From the NCBI RefSeq assembly GCF_900091495.1, contig NZ_LT607413.1:3162001-3226000 (forward strand): 64,000 nt of DNA, given 5' to 3'. A program made the position numbers and the translations under genes. The notes under the pieces are model-generated. The model saw only the letters and a program-made list of their open reading frames with translations, searched no databases and had not been told where the DNA came from. Each line of letters starts with the position of its first letter. Positions within the stretch are counted from its first letter, which is position 1. This DNA is from Micromonospora echinospora (GTDB lineage Bacteria > Actinomycetota > Actinomycetes > Mycobacteriales > Micromonosporaceae). This document shows positions 46,599-56,446 of the stretch, piece by piece.

Positions 46599-47120
46599 TC
46601 AACTTGCCGTCAACCGCCGCTCGTGACCGAGAAGCCACTTCTTCACGTCCAGCCCCCACCGGTAGCCGCCGAGGCTCCCGTCGGTGCGCAGCACCCGGTG
46701 GCAGGGGACGAAGAGGGCGGCGGCGTTGCGCGCGCAGGCCGCCGCCGCCGCGCGTACCGCCGCCGGGCGGCCGGCCAGCCCCGCGTAGGCGGTGTACGTG
46801 ACCGGGTCGCCCGGCTTGACGTCCCGCAGCACCTGCCAGGCGTGCGCCAGGAAGAGTCCGCTGGTGTGCTGCTCGACCGGCACCGCGTCGATCGCGGCGA
46901 GGTCACCGTCGAGGTAGGCGGCCACCGCCCTGGTCACCGTCCCCAACTCGGGCCGGCTGCGCACCTCGCCGCGCAGCGTGGGGTGGACCAGGCCGAGCAG
47001 CCCGTCCAGGTCGCTGGTGAACCCGGCCGCCCGGACCGCCCCACCGGGCGTGACCAGGACACTGAACGGTCCGGCCGGAGTGTCCACCGTGCTGCTGTCG
47101 ATCGTGTTCGTTCCGGTCAT
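46599..47120 (-). CDS. ogt: Methylated-DNA-protein-cysteine methyltransferase
   Basis: 173 residues. The methyl-acceptor cysteine is C140 in the PCHRV motif, preceded by the helix-turn-helix arginine-finger region (AGRPAAVRAAAAACARN) and followed by GSLGGYRWGLDVKKWLL. It removes methyl groups from O6-methylguanine stoichiometrically. It overlaps the upstream ada/alkA gene by 4 bases, so the two alkylation-repair enzymes are coexpressed. Confidence 0.95.
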   Translation of the reverse strand: MTGTNTIDSSTVDTPAGPFSVLVTPGGAVRAAGFTSDLDGLLGLVHPTLRGEVRSRPELGTVTRAVAAYLDGDLAAIDAVPVEQHTSGLFLAHAWQVLRDVKPGDPVTYTAYAGLAGRPAAVRAAAAACARNAAALFVPCHRVLRTDGSLGGYRWGLDVKKWLLGHERRLTAS

Positions 47121-48574
47121 GCTGCTGCTCTCCAGAGTCGGGCCACCGCGTACGAGCGCCAGGGGCGCCAGCGTTCGGCGTGCGCGTCGAGGGTCTTCGG
47201 GTCGTCGGGAAGGCCGAGCGCGCGGGCGCCCCGCCGCACCGCGAGGTCGGTGGGAAGGAAGACATCCGGGTCGCCGAGCCCGCGCATGGCGACGTATCCG
47301 GCGGTCCAGGGGCCGATCCCCGGCAACGCCAGCAACTGCCGGCGGGTCTGTGCCCAGTCCCCGTCCAGGGACAGCTCCCCGTCGGCCACCGCCCGCGCCA
47401 GCGCCCGGACCGCCTCCCGCCGGCCCGCCGGCCCCCGGAATCCGTCATCCGGCACGTCCGCCACCTGTCGGGCCTGCGGAAACCCCCGCAGCCCCCACCC
47501 GCCGTCGCGGTCGTGACCGGCGGCAGGGTTCGGGTGGGGTGGGCAGTGGGCGAGGAGGCGGACGAGGAGAGGGCGGGCGCTGCGCAGGGAGACCTGCTGG
47601 GTGAGGACGGCGCGCACGGCCGCCTCGAAGGGATGGTCCGGGGTGCGGGGGAGTCGGACGCCGGGTTCCGCCGCGACCGGTCCGGCCAGGGCCGGATCCG
47701 CCGCCAGGGTGGCGTCCACCGCCACCGGGTCGGCGTCGAGGTCCAGCAGACGGCGGCAACGGGCCACCGCCGGGGCCAGGTCACGCAGGTCGGCCAGGCG
47801 GAGCGCGGCCGAGACATACCCGGCCGCCGGGGTCAGCGCCACCTCGCCGGGGCCGTGCGGCAGGGACAACCCCCGGTGGTACGTCCCGTCGCGCACCTCC
47901 TCGACGCCGGGGACCGCCCGCAGCGCCAGGAACTCCAGCAGGGAGCCCACGTGCAGCGGCGGCCGGTACGCCAGCCGTACCGTGATGGTGCCCGCGCCAC
48001 CGGAGACCGGTCCCCGCTTCTGGGCCCGCAACTCGGACGGGGCGAGCGCGAAGACCTCCCGCACCGTGTCGTTGAACTGCCGGACGCTGCCGAACCCGGC
48101 GGCGAAGGCCACCTCGGCCATGCCCAGCCCGGTCGTCTCGATCAGCACCCGGGCGGTCTGCGCACGTTGCGCCCGGGCCAGGGCGAGCGGGCCGGCGCCC
48201 AGCTCGGCGCGGAGCATCCGGTGCAGGTGTCGTTCCGTGTAGCCGAGTCGGGACGCCAGCCCGGGCACGCCGTCCCGGTCGACCACCCCGTCGGCGATCA
48301 GCCGCATCGCCCGCCCCACCACGTCGGCCCGGACGTCCCACTCCGGTGAGCCGGGCGCGGCGTCCGGCCGGCACCGGCGGCAGGCGCGCAGCCCGGCGCC
48401 CTGCGCGGCGGCGGCCGACGGGAAGAACCGGACGTTCTCCCGTTTCGGAGTGGTCGCCGGGCAGGACGGCCGGCAGTAGATCCCGGTCGAGGTCACGCCG
48501 GTGTAGAACCAGCCGTCGAACCGCTGGTCACGGCTGTCGACCGCCCGGTAGCACCGCTCGAAGTCCAACTCCAC
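47117..48574 (-). CDS. alkA: Ada-AlkA fusion: methyl-sensing AraC-type regulator with 3-methyladenine DNA glycosylase
   Basis: 485 residues. The N-terminal Ada zinc domain holds C34, C38, C65 and C68 (GIYCRPSCPATTPKRENVRF, ACRRCRPD); C34 would accept methyl from phosphotriesters. An AraC helix-turn-helix follows (about 80-180: LASRLGYTERHLHRML, VAFAAGFGSVRQFNDTVRE). The C-terminal AlkA domain has the HhH-GPD motif LLALPGIGPWTAGYVAMRG with catalytic aspartate in FLPTDLAV. It both senses and repairs alkylation and is translationally coupled to ogt. A dispersed repeat lies directly upstream. Confidence 0.93.
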   Translation of the reverse strand: MELDFERCYRAVDSRDQRFDGWFYTGVTSTGIYCRPSCPATTPKRENVRFFPSAAAAQGAGLRACRRCRPDAAPGSPEWDVRADVVGRAMRLIADGVVDRDGVPGLASRLGYTERHLHRMLRAELGAGPLALARAQRAQTARVLIETTGLGMAEVAFAAGFGSVRQFNDTVREVFALAPSELRAQKRGPVSGGAGTITVRLAYRPPLHVGSLLEFLALRAVPGVEEVRDGTYHRGLSLPHGPGEVALTPAAGYVSAALRLADLRDLAPAVARCRRLLDLDADPVAVDATLAADPALAGPVAAEPGVRLPRTPDHPFEAAVRAVLTQQVSLRSARPLLVRLLAHCPPHPNPAAGHDRDGGWGLRGFPQARQVADVPDDGFRGPAGRREAVRALARAVADGELSLDGDWAQTRRQLLALPGIGPWTAGYVAMRGLGDPDVFLPTDLAVRRGARALGLPDDPKTLDAHAERWRPWRSYAVARLWRAAA

Positions 48575-48638
48575 GCCACCGATCCTGCCCCGCCGTCCGG
48601 CCCCGCGGCTCGCGGAAATCGGACCTCGCCCGCTGTCG

Positions 48639-48697
48639 TTGGTAGCAGGGGTCCCCTGTTACCGCTTTTTGTCGTGCAAGGTGCCCTTGCAACCACC
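48639..48697. repeat. Double-palindrome dispersed repeat, copy 4
   Basis: GGTAGCAGGGG-T-CCCCTGTTACC (48641-48663) is followed after 11 bases by TGCAAGG-TGC-CCTTGCA (48675-48691) and AACCACC. It has the same layout as copies 1-3, with compensating changes that keep the second palindrome. It lies between divergent genes. Confidence 0.8.
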
Positions 48698-48780
48698 TCA
48701 GCCCGCCCGCGACCCGTCCGCGTCGAAAGTGTCGGAGGGGGCGGGTACCGTCCGGGGCCAACTCAAGAAGGGGTGCGTCG

Positions 48781-49290
48781 ATGGGGAGCGTGGCCGGGCC
48801 GGGGCAGGTGGAGGCGCGGTCGGCGCGTCCCGGGCTCGATCGGGCGGTGGTGCAGGGGTTCTACGACCGGATGCGGGCGGTCGCCCCGGCGGCGGTCGGC
48901 GCGATCGAGCGGGACCGCGCCGACGATCCGGGGCGCGGGTTCGCCGACACGGCGTGCGGACGGCTCGTCCGGTCGCTCGACGACGCCGCGCTGCGGGCAC
49001 TGGGCATGTGGACGCACCACTGGTGCCTGCGGTTCTACGACGACGACACCCGGGTCGGTCGCCGGTTGATCGGGGAGATCGCCGGTCGCGTCGGGCTCGG
49101 CTGGACGGTCGACGAGGTGCGCTGGATGCTCGGCGAGTCGTACGCTGCCCCGCCGACCGCCGGTGACCGGTTCACCCTGCCCCGTGCCGCCGCGACCGAA
49201 CTGGACGACGTCGACCTTCCCGGGTTCGACGTATCCGGCGAGGATGACCCGGACCGGTCGCGGTACGGCAGGATGAGCGGGTCCCGGTAA
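48781..49290 (+). CDS. Hypothetical protein
   Basis: 169 residues from ATG 48781, preceded by AAGGGG. It is soluble and acidic, with no signal peptide, membrane segment or known motif. A central helical region contains MWTHHWCLRFYDDDTRVGRR and a C-terminal acidic stretch. Gene-like codon bias and position directly before peptidase E (21 bases) support it as real and possibly cotranscribed. I do not recognise the family. Confidence 0.6.
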   Translation: MGSVAGPGQVEARSARPGLDRAVVQGFYDRMRAVAPAAVGAIERDRADDPGRGFADTACGRLVRSLDDAALRALGMWTHHWCLRFYDDDTRVGRRLIGEIAGRVGLGWTVDEVRWMLGESYAAPPTAGDRFTLPRAAATELDDVDLPGFDVSGEDDPDRSRYGRMSGSR

Positions 49291-49311
49291 CCCGGACCGG
49301 AAGGGGAGCCT

Positions 49312-50049
49312 GTGCCCGCCAGCGAACCCACCATCCTCGCCACCAGCATCGGCTTCTTCAGCCGTCGCCGGGGTCCCTGGGACTGGCGACCCGGACCGGT
49401 CTTCGACCTCGCGGCCGAGCTGGCCGGGGCGGGACCGGAACCGAGGATGTGTTTCCTCGGTCAGGCCGAGGGGGACCAGCCGACTACGTTGACCGCCCTC
49501 TACGGGGCGTTCGCCGGCACCCCGTTCCGCCTGTCCCACCTCAACCTCTTCCCGATGCCCAACGTCGAGGACATCCGTGCCCACCTGCTCGCCCAGGACG
49601 TCGTCTGGGTCGGCGGCGGCAGCGTCGCCAACCTGCTCGCCGTCTGGCGGGTGCACGGGCTCGACGAGATCCTGCGCGAGTGCTGGGAGGCCGGGGTGGT
49701 GCTGGGCGGGGTCTCCGCCGGGTCGGTCTGCTGGCACGTGGGCGGGGCCACCGACAGCTACGGTCCGACGCTGCGTCCGTTCACCGCCGGACTGGGCTTC
49801 CTGCCGTACGGCAACGGGGTGCACTACGACAGCGAGGAGCAGCGCCGACCGCTGATCCAGCAGTTGGTCGCCGACGGCACCCTGCCGCCCACCGCCCACT
49901 GCACCGACGACGGGGTCGGGCTGGTCTACCGGGGGACCACCCTGGTCGAGGCGGTCGCCGACCGTGCGGGGGCGCTCGCGTACGAGGTGAGCCGTGACGC
50001 CGAGGGCACGGTCACCGAGACCACGATCATCCCTCGTCTGCTGGGCTGA
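49312..50049 (+). CDS. Peptidase E-like S51 serine peptidase
   Basis: 245 residues. The nucleophile lies in GVSAGSVCW (S135 in G-x-S-A-G), preceded by VVWVGGGSVANLLAVWR, the glycine-rich loop of the S51 fold. It resembles alpha-aspartyl dipeptidase/PepE. It is cytoplasmic. The 3' end overlaps the convergent exonuclease gene by 23 bases. Confidence 0.85.
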   Translation: MPASEPTILATSIGFFSRRRGPWDWRPGPVFDLAAELAGAGPEPRMCFLGQAEGDQPTTLTALYGAFAGTPFRLSHLNLFPMPNVEDIRAHLLAQDVVWVGGGSVANLLAVWRVHGLDEILRECWEAGVVLGGVSAGSVCWHVGGATDSYGPTLRPFTAGLGFLPYGNGVHYDSEEQRRPLIQQLVADGTLPPTAHCTDDGVGLVYRGTTLVEAVADRAGALAYEVSRDAEGTVTETTIIPRLLG

Positions 50050-50623
50050 TCCCCTGCCGTTGCCCGGAGCGGCGCAGGGCGTCGAAGACCTGGGCCAGCT
50101 CGGCGGCGTCCTCACCGGCGTGGTGGGTGTGCGGCAGGTGGGTCAGCCCCAACTCCCGCTTGGCCGTGCTCTTGTGGCTGCGCGACCACGGCCGACCGGT
50201 CGCCCCCATGTAGTAGCTGCGCAGGTCGACCCCGGAGCCGGTCGCCCCGAACGGGCTCCGGCCGAGGTACCGGACGAAGTACCAGTGCACGAACATGCCG
50301 TCCCAGACGGCGGGGGCGGCGAGGAAGACCGGTCGGCCGATCCGGCGTAACCCCTCGACCCAGCGGGCAGCGGCGGCCATCGCGACGGCCGGGGCGGGCG
50401 CCTCCCGCAGCAGTCGATCCCGGTCCAGCCCGGACACGGCGAGCGCCTCGGGGACGTACTCGTCGGAGATCGGCTTCAGCTCCGTGTAGAAGGTCAGCCC
50501 GGGACGGCCGGCGACCGCCATGCCCAGCGAGATCATGCTGTAGGGCCCGGGGATCGGCCCGTCGGCCTCCACGTCCACCGCCACGTACAGCTCGGGTGGC
50601 TCCGTCTGGTCGCGCCGTGCCAT
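50027..50623 (-). CDS. DEDD-type 3'-5' exonuclease
   Basis: 198 residues from ATG 50623, which has GAGGCACG upstream. ExoI is YVAVDVEADGPIPGPYSMIS with the first metal-binding D and E (DxE); ExoIII lies in HTHHAGEDAAELAQVF (HxxxxD). The short length and N-terminal position of DxE fit RNase T/DnaQ-like exonucleases. The substrate is not predictable. Its 3' end lies inside the end of the peptidase E gene on the opposite strand. Confidence 0.8.
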   Translation of the reverse strand: MARRDQTEPPELYVAVDVEADGPIPGPYSMISLGMAVAGRPGLTFYTELKPISDEYVPEALAVSGLDRDRLLREAPAPAVAMAAAARWVEGLRRIGRPVFLAAPAVWDGMFVHWYFVRYLGRSPFGATGSGVDLRSYYMGATGRPWSRSHKSTAKRELGLTHLPHTHHAGEDAAELAQVFDALRRSGQRQGISPADEG

Positions 50624-50739
50624 CGTGCCTCCCCGGTCGATCTCGACAGCGCAGGCTAGCAACGCGGCTGGCATCCCGGACGCCGGTTTTCCGCCCACCC
50701 CGGAGCCCGCCCGGCGCGAGCGGGGCGGGGGAAGCGGCG

Positions 50740-50745
50740 TAAGCT
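50740..50745 (+). promoter_or_regulatory. -10-like hexamer of ychF
   Basis: TAAGCT lies 8 bases before the ychF GTG, predicting a leaderless message. Confidence 0.45.
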
Positions 50746-50753
50746 GGCTCGTC

Positions 50754-51839
<1,086 letters not shown>

Positions 51840-51842
51840 CGT

Positions 51843-52247
51843 TCAAGGCGTACTCACGCCCTGATCGTCTGCCCCGAAGTCTGGGAGCGGCAGGTACTGG
51901 CGAGCGTTCCCGTCACGGATCATCCATATCCGGAAAGCGCCCTGTTCCTGGTCCATGATCATGAGCTGGGCAAGGTCGGGAATGCGCCAGCGGGTCGCAC
52001 CGAATCGCTGGACGACAGCCCTGATGTCTGCGTGGTTGAGCACGCCGGCCCAGACCAGGGCCTCGGGGTGCTTCTGCCCGCCCCATGCCTCAGGGGTGTC
52101 ATGGAGGGCACGGAGAGAACCGACACCGTGCACATGCGGCTGATTCCGTCGTGGTGCCTGTGTCTGAAGCCATTGGTCGAACTCGTGCACCAGTGCGCTG
52201 TCCTCGCGTACGTCCACCGACAGCAGGATGTTGGCGACCCAGCTCAC
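51843..52247 (-). CDS. Hypothetical protein
   Basis: 134 residues, soluble, starting at ATG 52247 (MSWVANILLSVDVREDS). It has a mixed alpha/beta pattern with WRIPDLAQLMIMDQEQGAFRI near the C-terminus. No membrane segment or known catalytic motif is visible. GC content looks lower than that of its neighbours and the codon usage is less biased, which may indicate later acquisition. It lies 4 bases beyond the stop of the alpha/beta hydrolase gene and may be cotranscribed. I do not recognise the family. Confidence 0.6.
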   Translation of the reverse strand: MSWVANILLSVDVREDSALVHEFDQWLQTQAPRRNQPHVHGVGSLRALHDTPEAWGGQKHPEALVWAGVLNHADIRAVVQRFGATRWRIPDLAQLMIMDQEQGAFRIWMIRDGNARQYLPLPDFGADDQGVSTP

Positions 52248-52251
52248 GCCG

Positions 52252-53172
52252 TCATCCTGCGCCCGGACGTCGTCGGCCGTGGCGGTGGGGGAGCTGGCTG
52301 TCGAGCCACCTCGACATCGTCTCGGTGTACCGCGGGCTGATGCCCTCGATGGTCGTGTTCCCGTCGGGGCCGGGCAGGTGGCCGCAGCCGGGCAGGCGGC
52401 AGATCTCAGGCGACGGCGTCCCGTCGGGGGTGTTCGCCTGCCGCCAGGCGGCGATGCTCTCGTCGACGGGCATCCAGTCGTCGGTCTCGCCGTAGAACAG
52501 CAGGGCGGGGCACCGCACCCCGGCCATGAACACCGCTGGGTCGACGTCCATGTCCACCCAGCTGCCCGGCTGGTCCGGCATGGTCCGGCGTAGGTAGCTC
52601 AGCGGGAACCAGGCACGTCCGGCGACCCGGTCGACCGCCGCCTGGGCGACGGAGCGGCTGACGTCGCCCCGCAGGTACCCCTCGACCGTCAGGCGCACGT
52701 CGAGCAGCTCCGCGATGTCGGCAGTGCCGAATCCGGCCCGTCTGAGCTGCTCGGCCGTACCGAAGCGCATCTGCCGGGCCGGGGAGATGCCGCAGGCTGA
52801 CACCAGCACCAGGAACGCCACGTCGGCCGGGTGGGTCGCGGCCGTGACGAGCGCGGCCCAGGCGCCCTGGCTGACACCCCACAGGCCGGTCGGCACCTCA
52901 CCGACCTCCTGGCAGAGCCGGAGAAGGGCGGCGCGGGCGTCGGCCGCCTGCACCGCCAACGGAACGTCTCCCTGTTCCCTCGACCGGCGGTCGTAGCGCA
53001 GCACGGCCACGCCCATCGCCGGCAACACCCGGGCGAGGTGTTCGTACAGGAAGAACGAGCGGTGCCCGGCCGCAGCTCCGTGCAGCACGACCAGACCGCC
53101 GCGGCAGTGCCCGTCGGGCACCGTGAGCGAGGCGGGCAGCGCGACACCATCGGCGTCGATCGTCAGCTCCAT
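52252..53172 (-). CDS. Alpha/beta-hydrolase
   Basis: 306 residues from ATG 53172. Oxyanion region is VVLHGAAAGHRSFFL, nucleophile elbow GVSQGAWA (S101), acid in FYGETDDWMPVDES and histidine in LPGCGHLPGPDG. It resembles serine hydrolases of the BAAT/dienelactone type. There is no signal peptide. The substrate is unknown. It is read divergently from the surface-protein gene at 53305. Confidence 0.82.
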   Translation of the reverse strand: MELTIDADGVALPASLTVPDGHCRGGLVVLHGAAAGHRSFFLYEHLARVLPAMGVAVLRYDRRSREQGDVPLAVQAADARAALLRLCQEVGEVPTGLWGVSQGAWAALVTAATHPADVAFLVLVSACGISPARQMRFGTAEQLRRAGFGTADIAELLDVRLTVEGYLRGDVSRSVAQAAVDRVAGRAWFPLSYLRRTMPDQPGSWVDMDVDPAVFMAGVRCPALLFYGETDDWMPVDESIAAWRQANTPDGTPSPEICRLPGCGHLPGPDGNTTIEGISPRYTETMSRWLDSQLPHRHGRRRPGAG

Positions 53173-53304
53173 CAAACCATCCCATCAGACCGTGGCGACA
53201 CGCTTCGACCTCCGGTGCGGCGGGAGGACGCTCCCGGGTGGACGGGAGCGCTGGTGGGGAGCTGTATCGTGTCGCGGTTGTCGCCAACATCAACGGGGGT
53301 TTCC

Positions 53305-54165
53305 ATGACGATCCGCTGGTACGCGGGCCTTGCCGCGAGCGCCGCCGTCCTCGTGGCCGGGCTTGCCGCCACACCCGCCTCGGCCGCTCCGGAGCCGAGT
53401 GCGGCCGACAGCGCCAAGCTCGCCGCCGGCACGTTGAAGGACCCGGAGACGGGCAAGAACCGTACGTACCCGGCCGGCCAGGGCGAGGACGTGCCCGTCG
53501 TGCTCGGCGTGACGAACGTCGGTGAGGCGCCGGTCGACGGCCTCGTCCTCCAGGTACGCGTCCTCAACGACCTCGACCTCACCACGAAGTACGAGAACTG
53601 CTGGTACGCCGTGGACAGCAACCAGGAGACGGCCTGGTGCGAGTTCGCTGCCGACCTCGCGCCGGGCGCCAGCCTGGCCGTGACCGGAGCGGGCATCTCC
53701 ACCAGCGCGGACGCCCGTGCCGAGAACATCTCGTCGGTCGTGTACTGGTGGATGAGCAAGCAGCACGCCGACGCGCAGGGGGGCATCCAGGCGCTGGCGG
53801 ACCAGTGGGCCGGGCAGGGCACCAAGGCGGTGCGTGGTACCGCCGACGCGCTGCCGATGGCGGCCCCGGCCGGCGAACTCGGAGGCATCGGGGGGCCGCT
53901 CGGCTTCGCCGGTGTCCGGCTCGTCACGCCGCCCACCGGTGAGCCGACCGCGACGCCGACCCCGTCGGCGACGCCGAGTGCCACGCCGAGCGTCGCGCCG
54001 ACCGCTGCTCCGTCCGCGAGCGCGGGTGCCGGTGGCGAGGGTGGCGGGCTGCCCGTGACCGGTGCCGGCACCGCGACCGTGGCCGGCGTGGGCGGCGCAC
54101 TGCTGCTCCTCGGCGGTGCCGGCTTCCTCATCGCCCGACGCCGCCGTACCCGCTTCGTGGCGTAG
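53305..54165 (+). CDS. Secreted cell-surface protein with sortase-type sorting signal
   Basis: 286 residues. A signal peptide ends near ATPASAAPE (about residue 28). An extracellular domain of about 170 residues is immunoglobulin-like in pattern (VPVVLGVTNVGEAPVDGLVL) and contains two cysteines that may pair. A Thr/Pro/Ala-rich stalk (PTATPTPSATPSATPSVAP) leads to LPVTG, a hydrophobic helix and a basic tail RRRRTRF. LPxTG-type anchoring to peptidoglycan is expected. No sortase gene is in the window. A strong terminator follows. Confidence 0.85.
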   Translation: MTIRWYAGLAASAAVLVAGLAATPASAAPEPSAADSAKLAAGTLKDPETGKNRTYPAGQGEDVPVVLGVTNVGEAPVDGLVLQVRVLNDLDLTTKYENCWYAVDSNQETAWCEFAADLAPGASLAVTGAGISTSADARAENISSVVYWWMSKQHADAQGGIQALADQWAGQGTKAVRGTADALPMAAPAGELGGIGGPLGFAGVRLVTPPTGEPTATPTPSATPSATPSVAPTAAPSASAGAGGEGGGLPVTGAGTATVAGVGGALLLLGGAGFLIARRRRTRFVA

Positions 54166-54177
54166 CACCCACACCAG

Positions 54178-54220
54178 GCGCCCCCGGCTCGACGTCCCGT
54201 CCGAGCCGGGGGCGCTTTCT
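54178..54220 (+). terminator. Terminator of the surface-protein gene
   Basis: GCGCCCCCGGCTCG (54178-54191) pairs perfectly with CGAGCCGGGGGCGC (54202-54215), followed by TTTCT. Confidence 0.9.
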
Positions 54221-54286
54221 GTCGGGTGGGCGGTGCCGCCCCGGCCGTCCAGGCCGACGGACGCCACGCCGTCGCCGTCGTACGGC

Positions 54287-54316
54287 TTGACAGGCAAGTC
54301 ATCGCTTGCCTATAAC
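54287..54316 (+). promoter_or_regulatory. ArsR-VOC promoter with operator in the spacer
   Basis: A consensus -35 TTGACA (54287-54292) and -10 TATAAC (54311-54316) are 18 bases apart. The spacer holds the inverted repeat AGGCAAG-TCATCG-CTTGCCT (54292-54311), which touches both hexamers. A regulator bound there would block RNA polymerase. The nearest regulator is the ArsR-family gene it drives, 8 bases downstream. Confidence 0.8.
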
Positions 54317-54323
54317 TGTGCCG

Positions 54324-54620
54324 ATGGACGCAGACGGCGATGTGTTCAAAGCCATCGGTGACGCGACGCGACGCATCATCCTGGACGAGCTGACCGAGAA
54401 GGACGGTCAGACGCTGTTCGAGATCTGCGGCCGGCTGACCATGAAGCACGGCCTGGCCTCCTCGCGCCAGGCCATCTCCCAGCACCTCACCGTGCTCGAA
54501 CAGGCCGGCCTGGTGCACACCCGGCGACAGGGCCGGTTCAAGTTCCACCACATCGACACGAGCCCGCTACGCGTGATCGTCGAGCGGTGGCCCATCGACC
54601 GAGAGGAACCGAATTCGTGA
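54324..54620 (+). CDS. ArsR-family transcriptional regulator
   Basis: 98 residues from ATG 54324. The winged helix has FKAIGDATRRIILDELTE, the recognition helix SRQAISQHLTVLEQAGLV and the wing HTRRQGRFKFHHID. It lacks the CxC metal site of ArsR/SmtB, so it may sense something other than metal. The stop overlaps the start of a VOC-fold gene by 4 bases. Its own promoter contains a palindrome, suggesting autorepression of both genes. Confidence 0.9.
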   Translation: MDADGDVFKAIGDATRRIILDELTEKDGQTLFEICGRLTMKHGLASSRQAISQHLTVLEQAGLVHTRRQGRFKFHHIDTSPLRVIVERWPIDREEPNS

Positions 54621-55006
54621 TCCGTATCAACGTCACCAGCGTGCTCGTCGACGACCAGGCGAAGGCGCTCGCCTTCTACACCGAGAAGCTCGGGTTCATC
54701 AAGAAGACCGACGTGCCCGCCGGCGGGGCCCGCTGGCTCACCGTGGTGTCCCCGGCCGACCCGGACGGTGTCGAACTGCTGCTGGAGCCGGACGGCCACC
54801 CGGCGGCGGGCCCGTTCAAGAACGCCCTGGTCGCGGACGGTATCCCGTACACCCAGTTCGCCGTGGACGACGTATACGCCGAGGTCGAGCGGCTCAAGGG
54901 ACTGGGCGTCGAGTTCACCCAGGAGGCGACCGACCTGGGGCCGGTGGTCGTCGCCGTCCTCGACGACACCTGCGGCAACCTGATCCAGATCGCCGCGATG
55001 AAGTAG
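54617..55006 (+). CDS. VOC-superfamily (glyoxalase/bleomycin-resistance fold) protein
   Basis: 129 residues from GTG 54617. Two beta-alpha-beta-beta-beta modules are seen: SVLVDDQAKALAFYTEKLGF, then TVVSPADPDGVELLLEP, and in the second half PVVVAVLDDTCGNLIQIA with a glutamate replaced by Q. It belongs to the VOC fold used by glyoxalases, dioxygenases and antibiotic-binding proteins. ArsR plus VOC pairs are common inducible cassettes. The ligand is unknown. Confidence 0.85.
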   Translation: MIRINVTSVLVDDQAKALAFYTEKLGFIKKTDVPAGGARWLTVVSPADPDGVELLLEPDGHPAAGPFKNALVADGIPYTQFAVDDVYAEVERLKGLGVEFTQEATDLGPVVVAVLDDTCGNLIQIAAMK

Positions 55007-55019
55007 CCGGCGATCCATT

Positions 55020-55052
55020 CCGAGCCGCCACCTCCGGAAGGTGGCGGCTCGG
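55020..55052 (+). terminator. Terminator of the ArsR-VOC operon
   Basis: CCGAGCCGCCACCT (55020-55033) pairs perfectly with AGGTGGCGGCTCGG (55039-55052) around a 5-base loop, 14 bases after the stop. Confidence 0.85.
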
Positions 55053-55135
55053 CGCTCGTCGGGTAGGGCTGGGCATACCGCAGGAGTGGGGCCAGACGGC
55101 TGGGTCGGCCGGAGCGTCGTGCCTAGCGTGATGCC

Positions 55136-56446
55136 ATGACCTCGAACGCACCCCTCCACCTGCCGGCGGCGCTGAGACGGCGTCGCTATCTGATCTCGTG
55201 GTGGCCCTGGCGGGCGCTGGCGTACGCCGTCACCACCGTGCCGATCGCGGGCGTGCTCGCCTTCGGGCTGCTCGTCGTCGTGGCACCCTCGGTGGCGGTG
55301 GTCAACGCGGCGCGGCAGGGCCGGCCGATCGAGCTGCCCATCGTCGTGTTCCTCACCGTGGCCGGGCTGGTCATGCTGGCCCTCGCGCCGGTCGTCAGTG
55401 CCCCGGTGGCCGCGGTCGAGCGGTGGCGGCTCGGCGTCGTCGACCAGCGTCCGCTGCCCGGCCGGTGGCTGGTGCCCGGCCAACTCCTGCGGAGCCTGGC
55501 GGCGCGGTACACCAGCGCGGCGGCGTGGCGGGAGGTCGCGTACACCTTCTGGCTGGGCGGGGCGGTGCCGGTCGCGTACTGGATGTTCACGCTGCTGGCG
55601 TTGATCGACTCCATGCTGATCGCGAGCCCCTGGCTGGTCCGCGACGCGAACGACGTCATCGTGCTCTGGACGACGGTGGACACGCCCCGCCAGGCGGTGC
55701 CCTACGCGATCGTGGCGCTCCTGCTCGTACCCGTGCTGTGGTATCTCTTCGGGCTGCTCGTCGCGGGCCAGGCCGTCGTGGCCCGGTGGCTGCTCGGTGG
55801 TCCGCCCGCCGACCCGACGGCGCTGCGGGAGGTCGCCCGCTCCCGGGCCCGTCTGGTCGACGCGTACGAGACGGAACGCCGCCGGATCGAGCGTGACGTG
55901 CACGACGGCGCTCAACCCCGGTTGACCAGCCTCACCGTGCAACTCGGACTGGCCCGCCTCGACGTGCCCGCCGACTCTCCCGCCGCCGGTCCGTTGGCTG
56001 TCGCGCACGAACAGGCCAAGGACCTGATGGTCACCCTGCGGCAGATCGTGCAGGGCATCCGCCCGCAGAACCTCGCCGAACTCGGCCTGGCCGGCGCCGC
56101 CCGGGAACTGGCCGGCGAGGCCACCATCCCGGTCGTCGTCCGGGCCGACCTGACCCGCCCGGTGCCGGAACTGGTGGAGACCACCGCGTACTTCGTGTTG
56201 TCCGAGTCGCTGAACAACGTCGCCCGGCACGCCGGGGCGACCCGGGCCGAGGTGCGACTCTCCCAGACCGAGCAGCACCTCGTCCTGGAGGTCGAGGACG
56301 ACGGCCGGGGCGGCGCCGACCCGGCCCGGGGCAGCGGGCTCACCGGTCTCGCCGACCGGGTCGCCGCCGTGGACGGGCGGTTGCTGCTGGCCAGCCCGAC
56401 CGGCGGCCCTACGCTCGTCCGCGTGGAACTGCCGTGCCGTCCGTGA
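55136..56446 (+). CDS. Membrane sensor histidine kinase (NarX/DesK class)
   Basis: 436 residues. Four to five membrane helices occupy the first about 220 residues with a small external loop. The HisKA_3 helix has phospho-accepting H256 in RRRIERDVHDGAQPRLTSL. The HATPase domain has LNNVARHAGATRAEVRL, DDGRGGADPARGSGLTGLAD and the C-terminal GGPTLVRVELP. It overlaps the response-regulator gene by 4 bases. The putative signal is membrane or envelope related. Confidence 0.9.
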   Translation: MTSNAPLHLPAALRRRRYLISWWPWRALAYAVTTVPIAGVLAFGLLVVVAPSVAVVNAARQGRPIELPIVVFLTVAGLVMLALAPVVSAPVAAVERWRLGVVDQRPLPGRWLVPGQLLRSLAARYTSAAAWREVAYTFWLGGAVPVAYWMFTLLALIDSMLIASPWLVRDANDVIVLWTTVDTPRQAVPYAIVALLLVPVLWYLFGLLVAGQAVVARWLLGGPPADPTALREVARSRARLVDAYETERRRIERDVHDGAQPRLTSLTVQLGLARLDVPADSPAAGPLAVAHEQAKDLMVTLRQIVQGIRPQNLAELGLAGAARELAGEATIPVVVRADLTRPVPELVETTAYFVLSESLNNVARHAGATRAEVRLSQTEQHLVLEVEDDGRGGADPARGSGLTGLADRVAAVDGRLLLASPTGGPTLVRVELPCRP

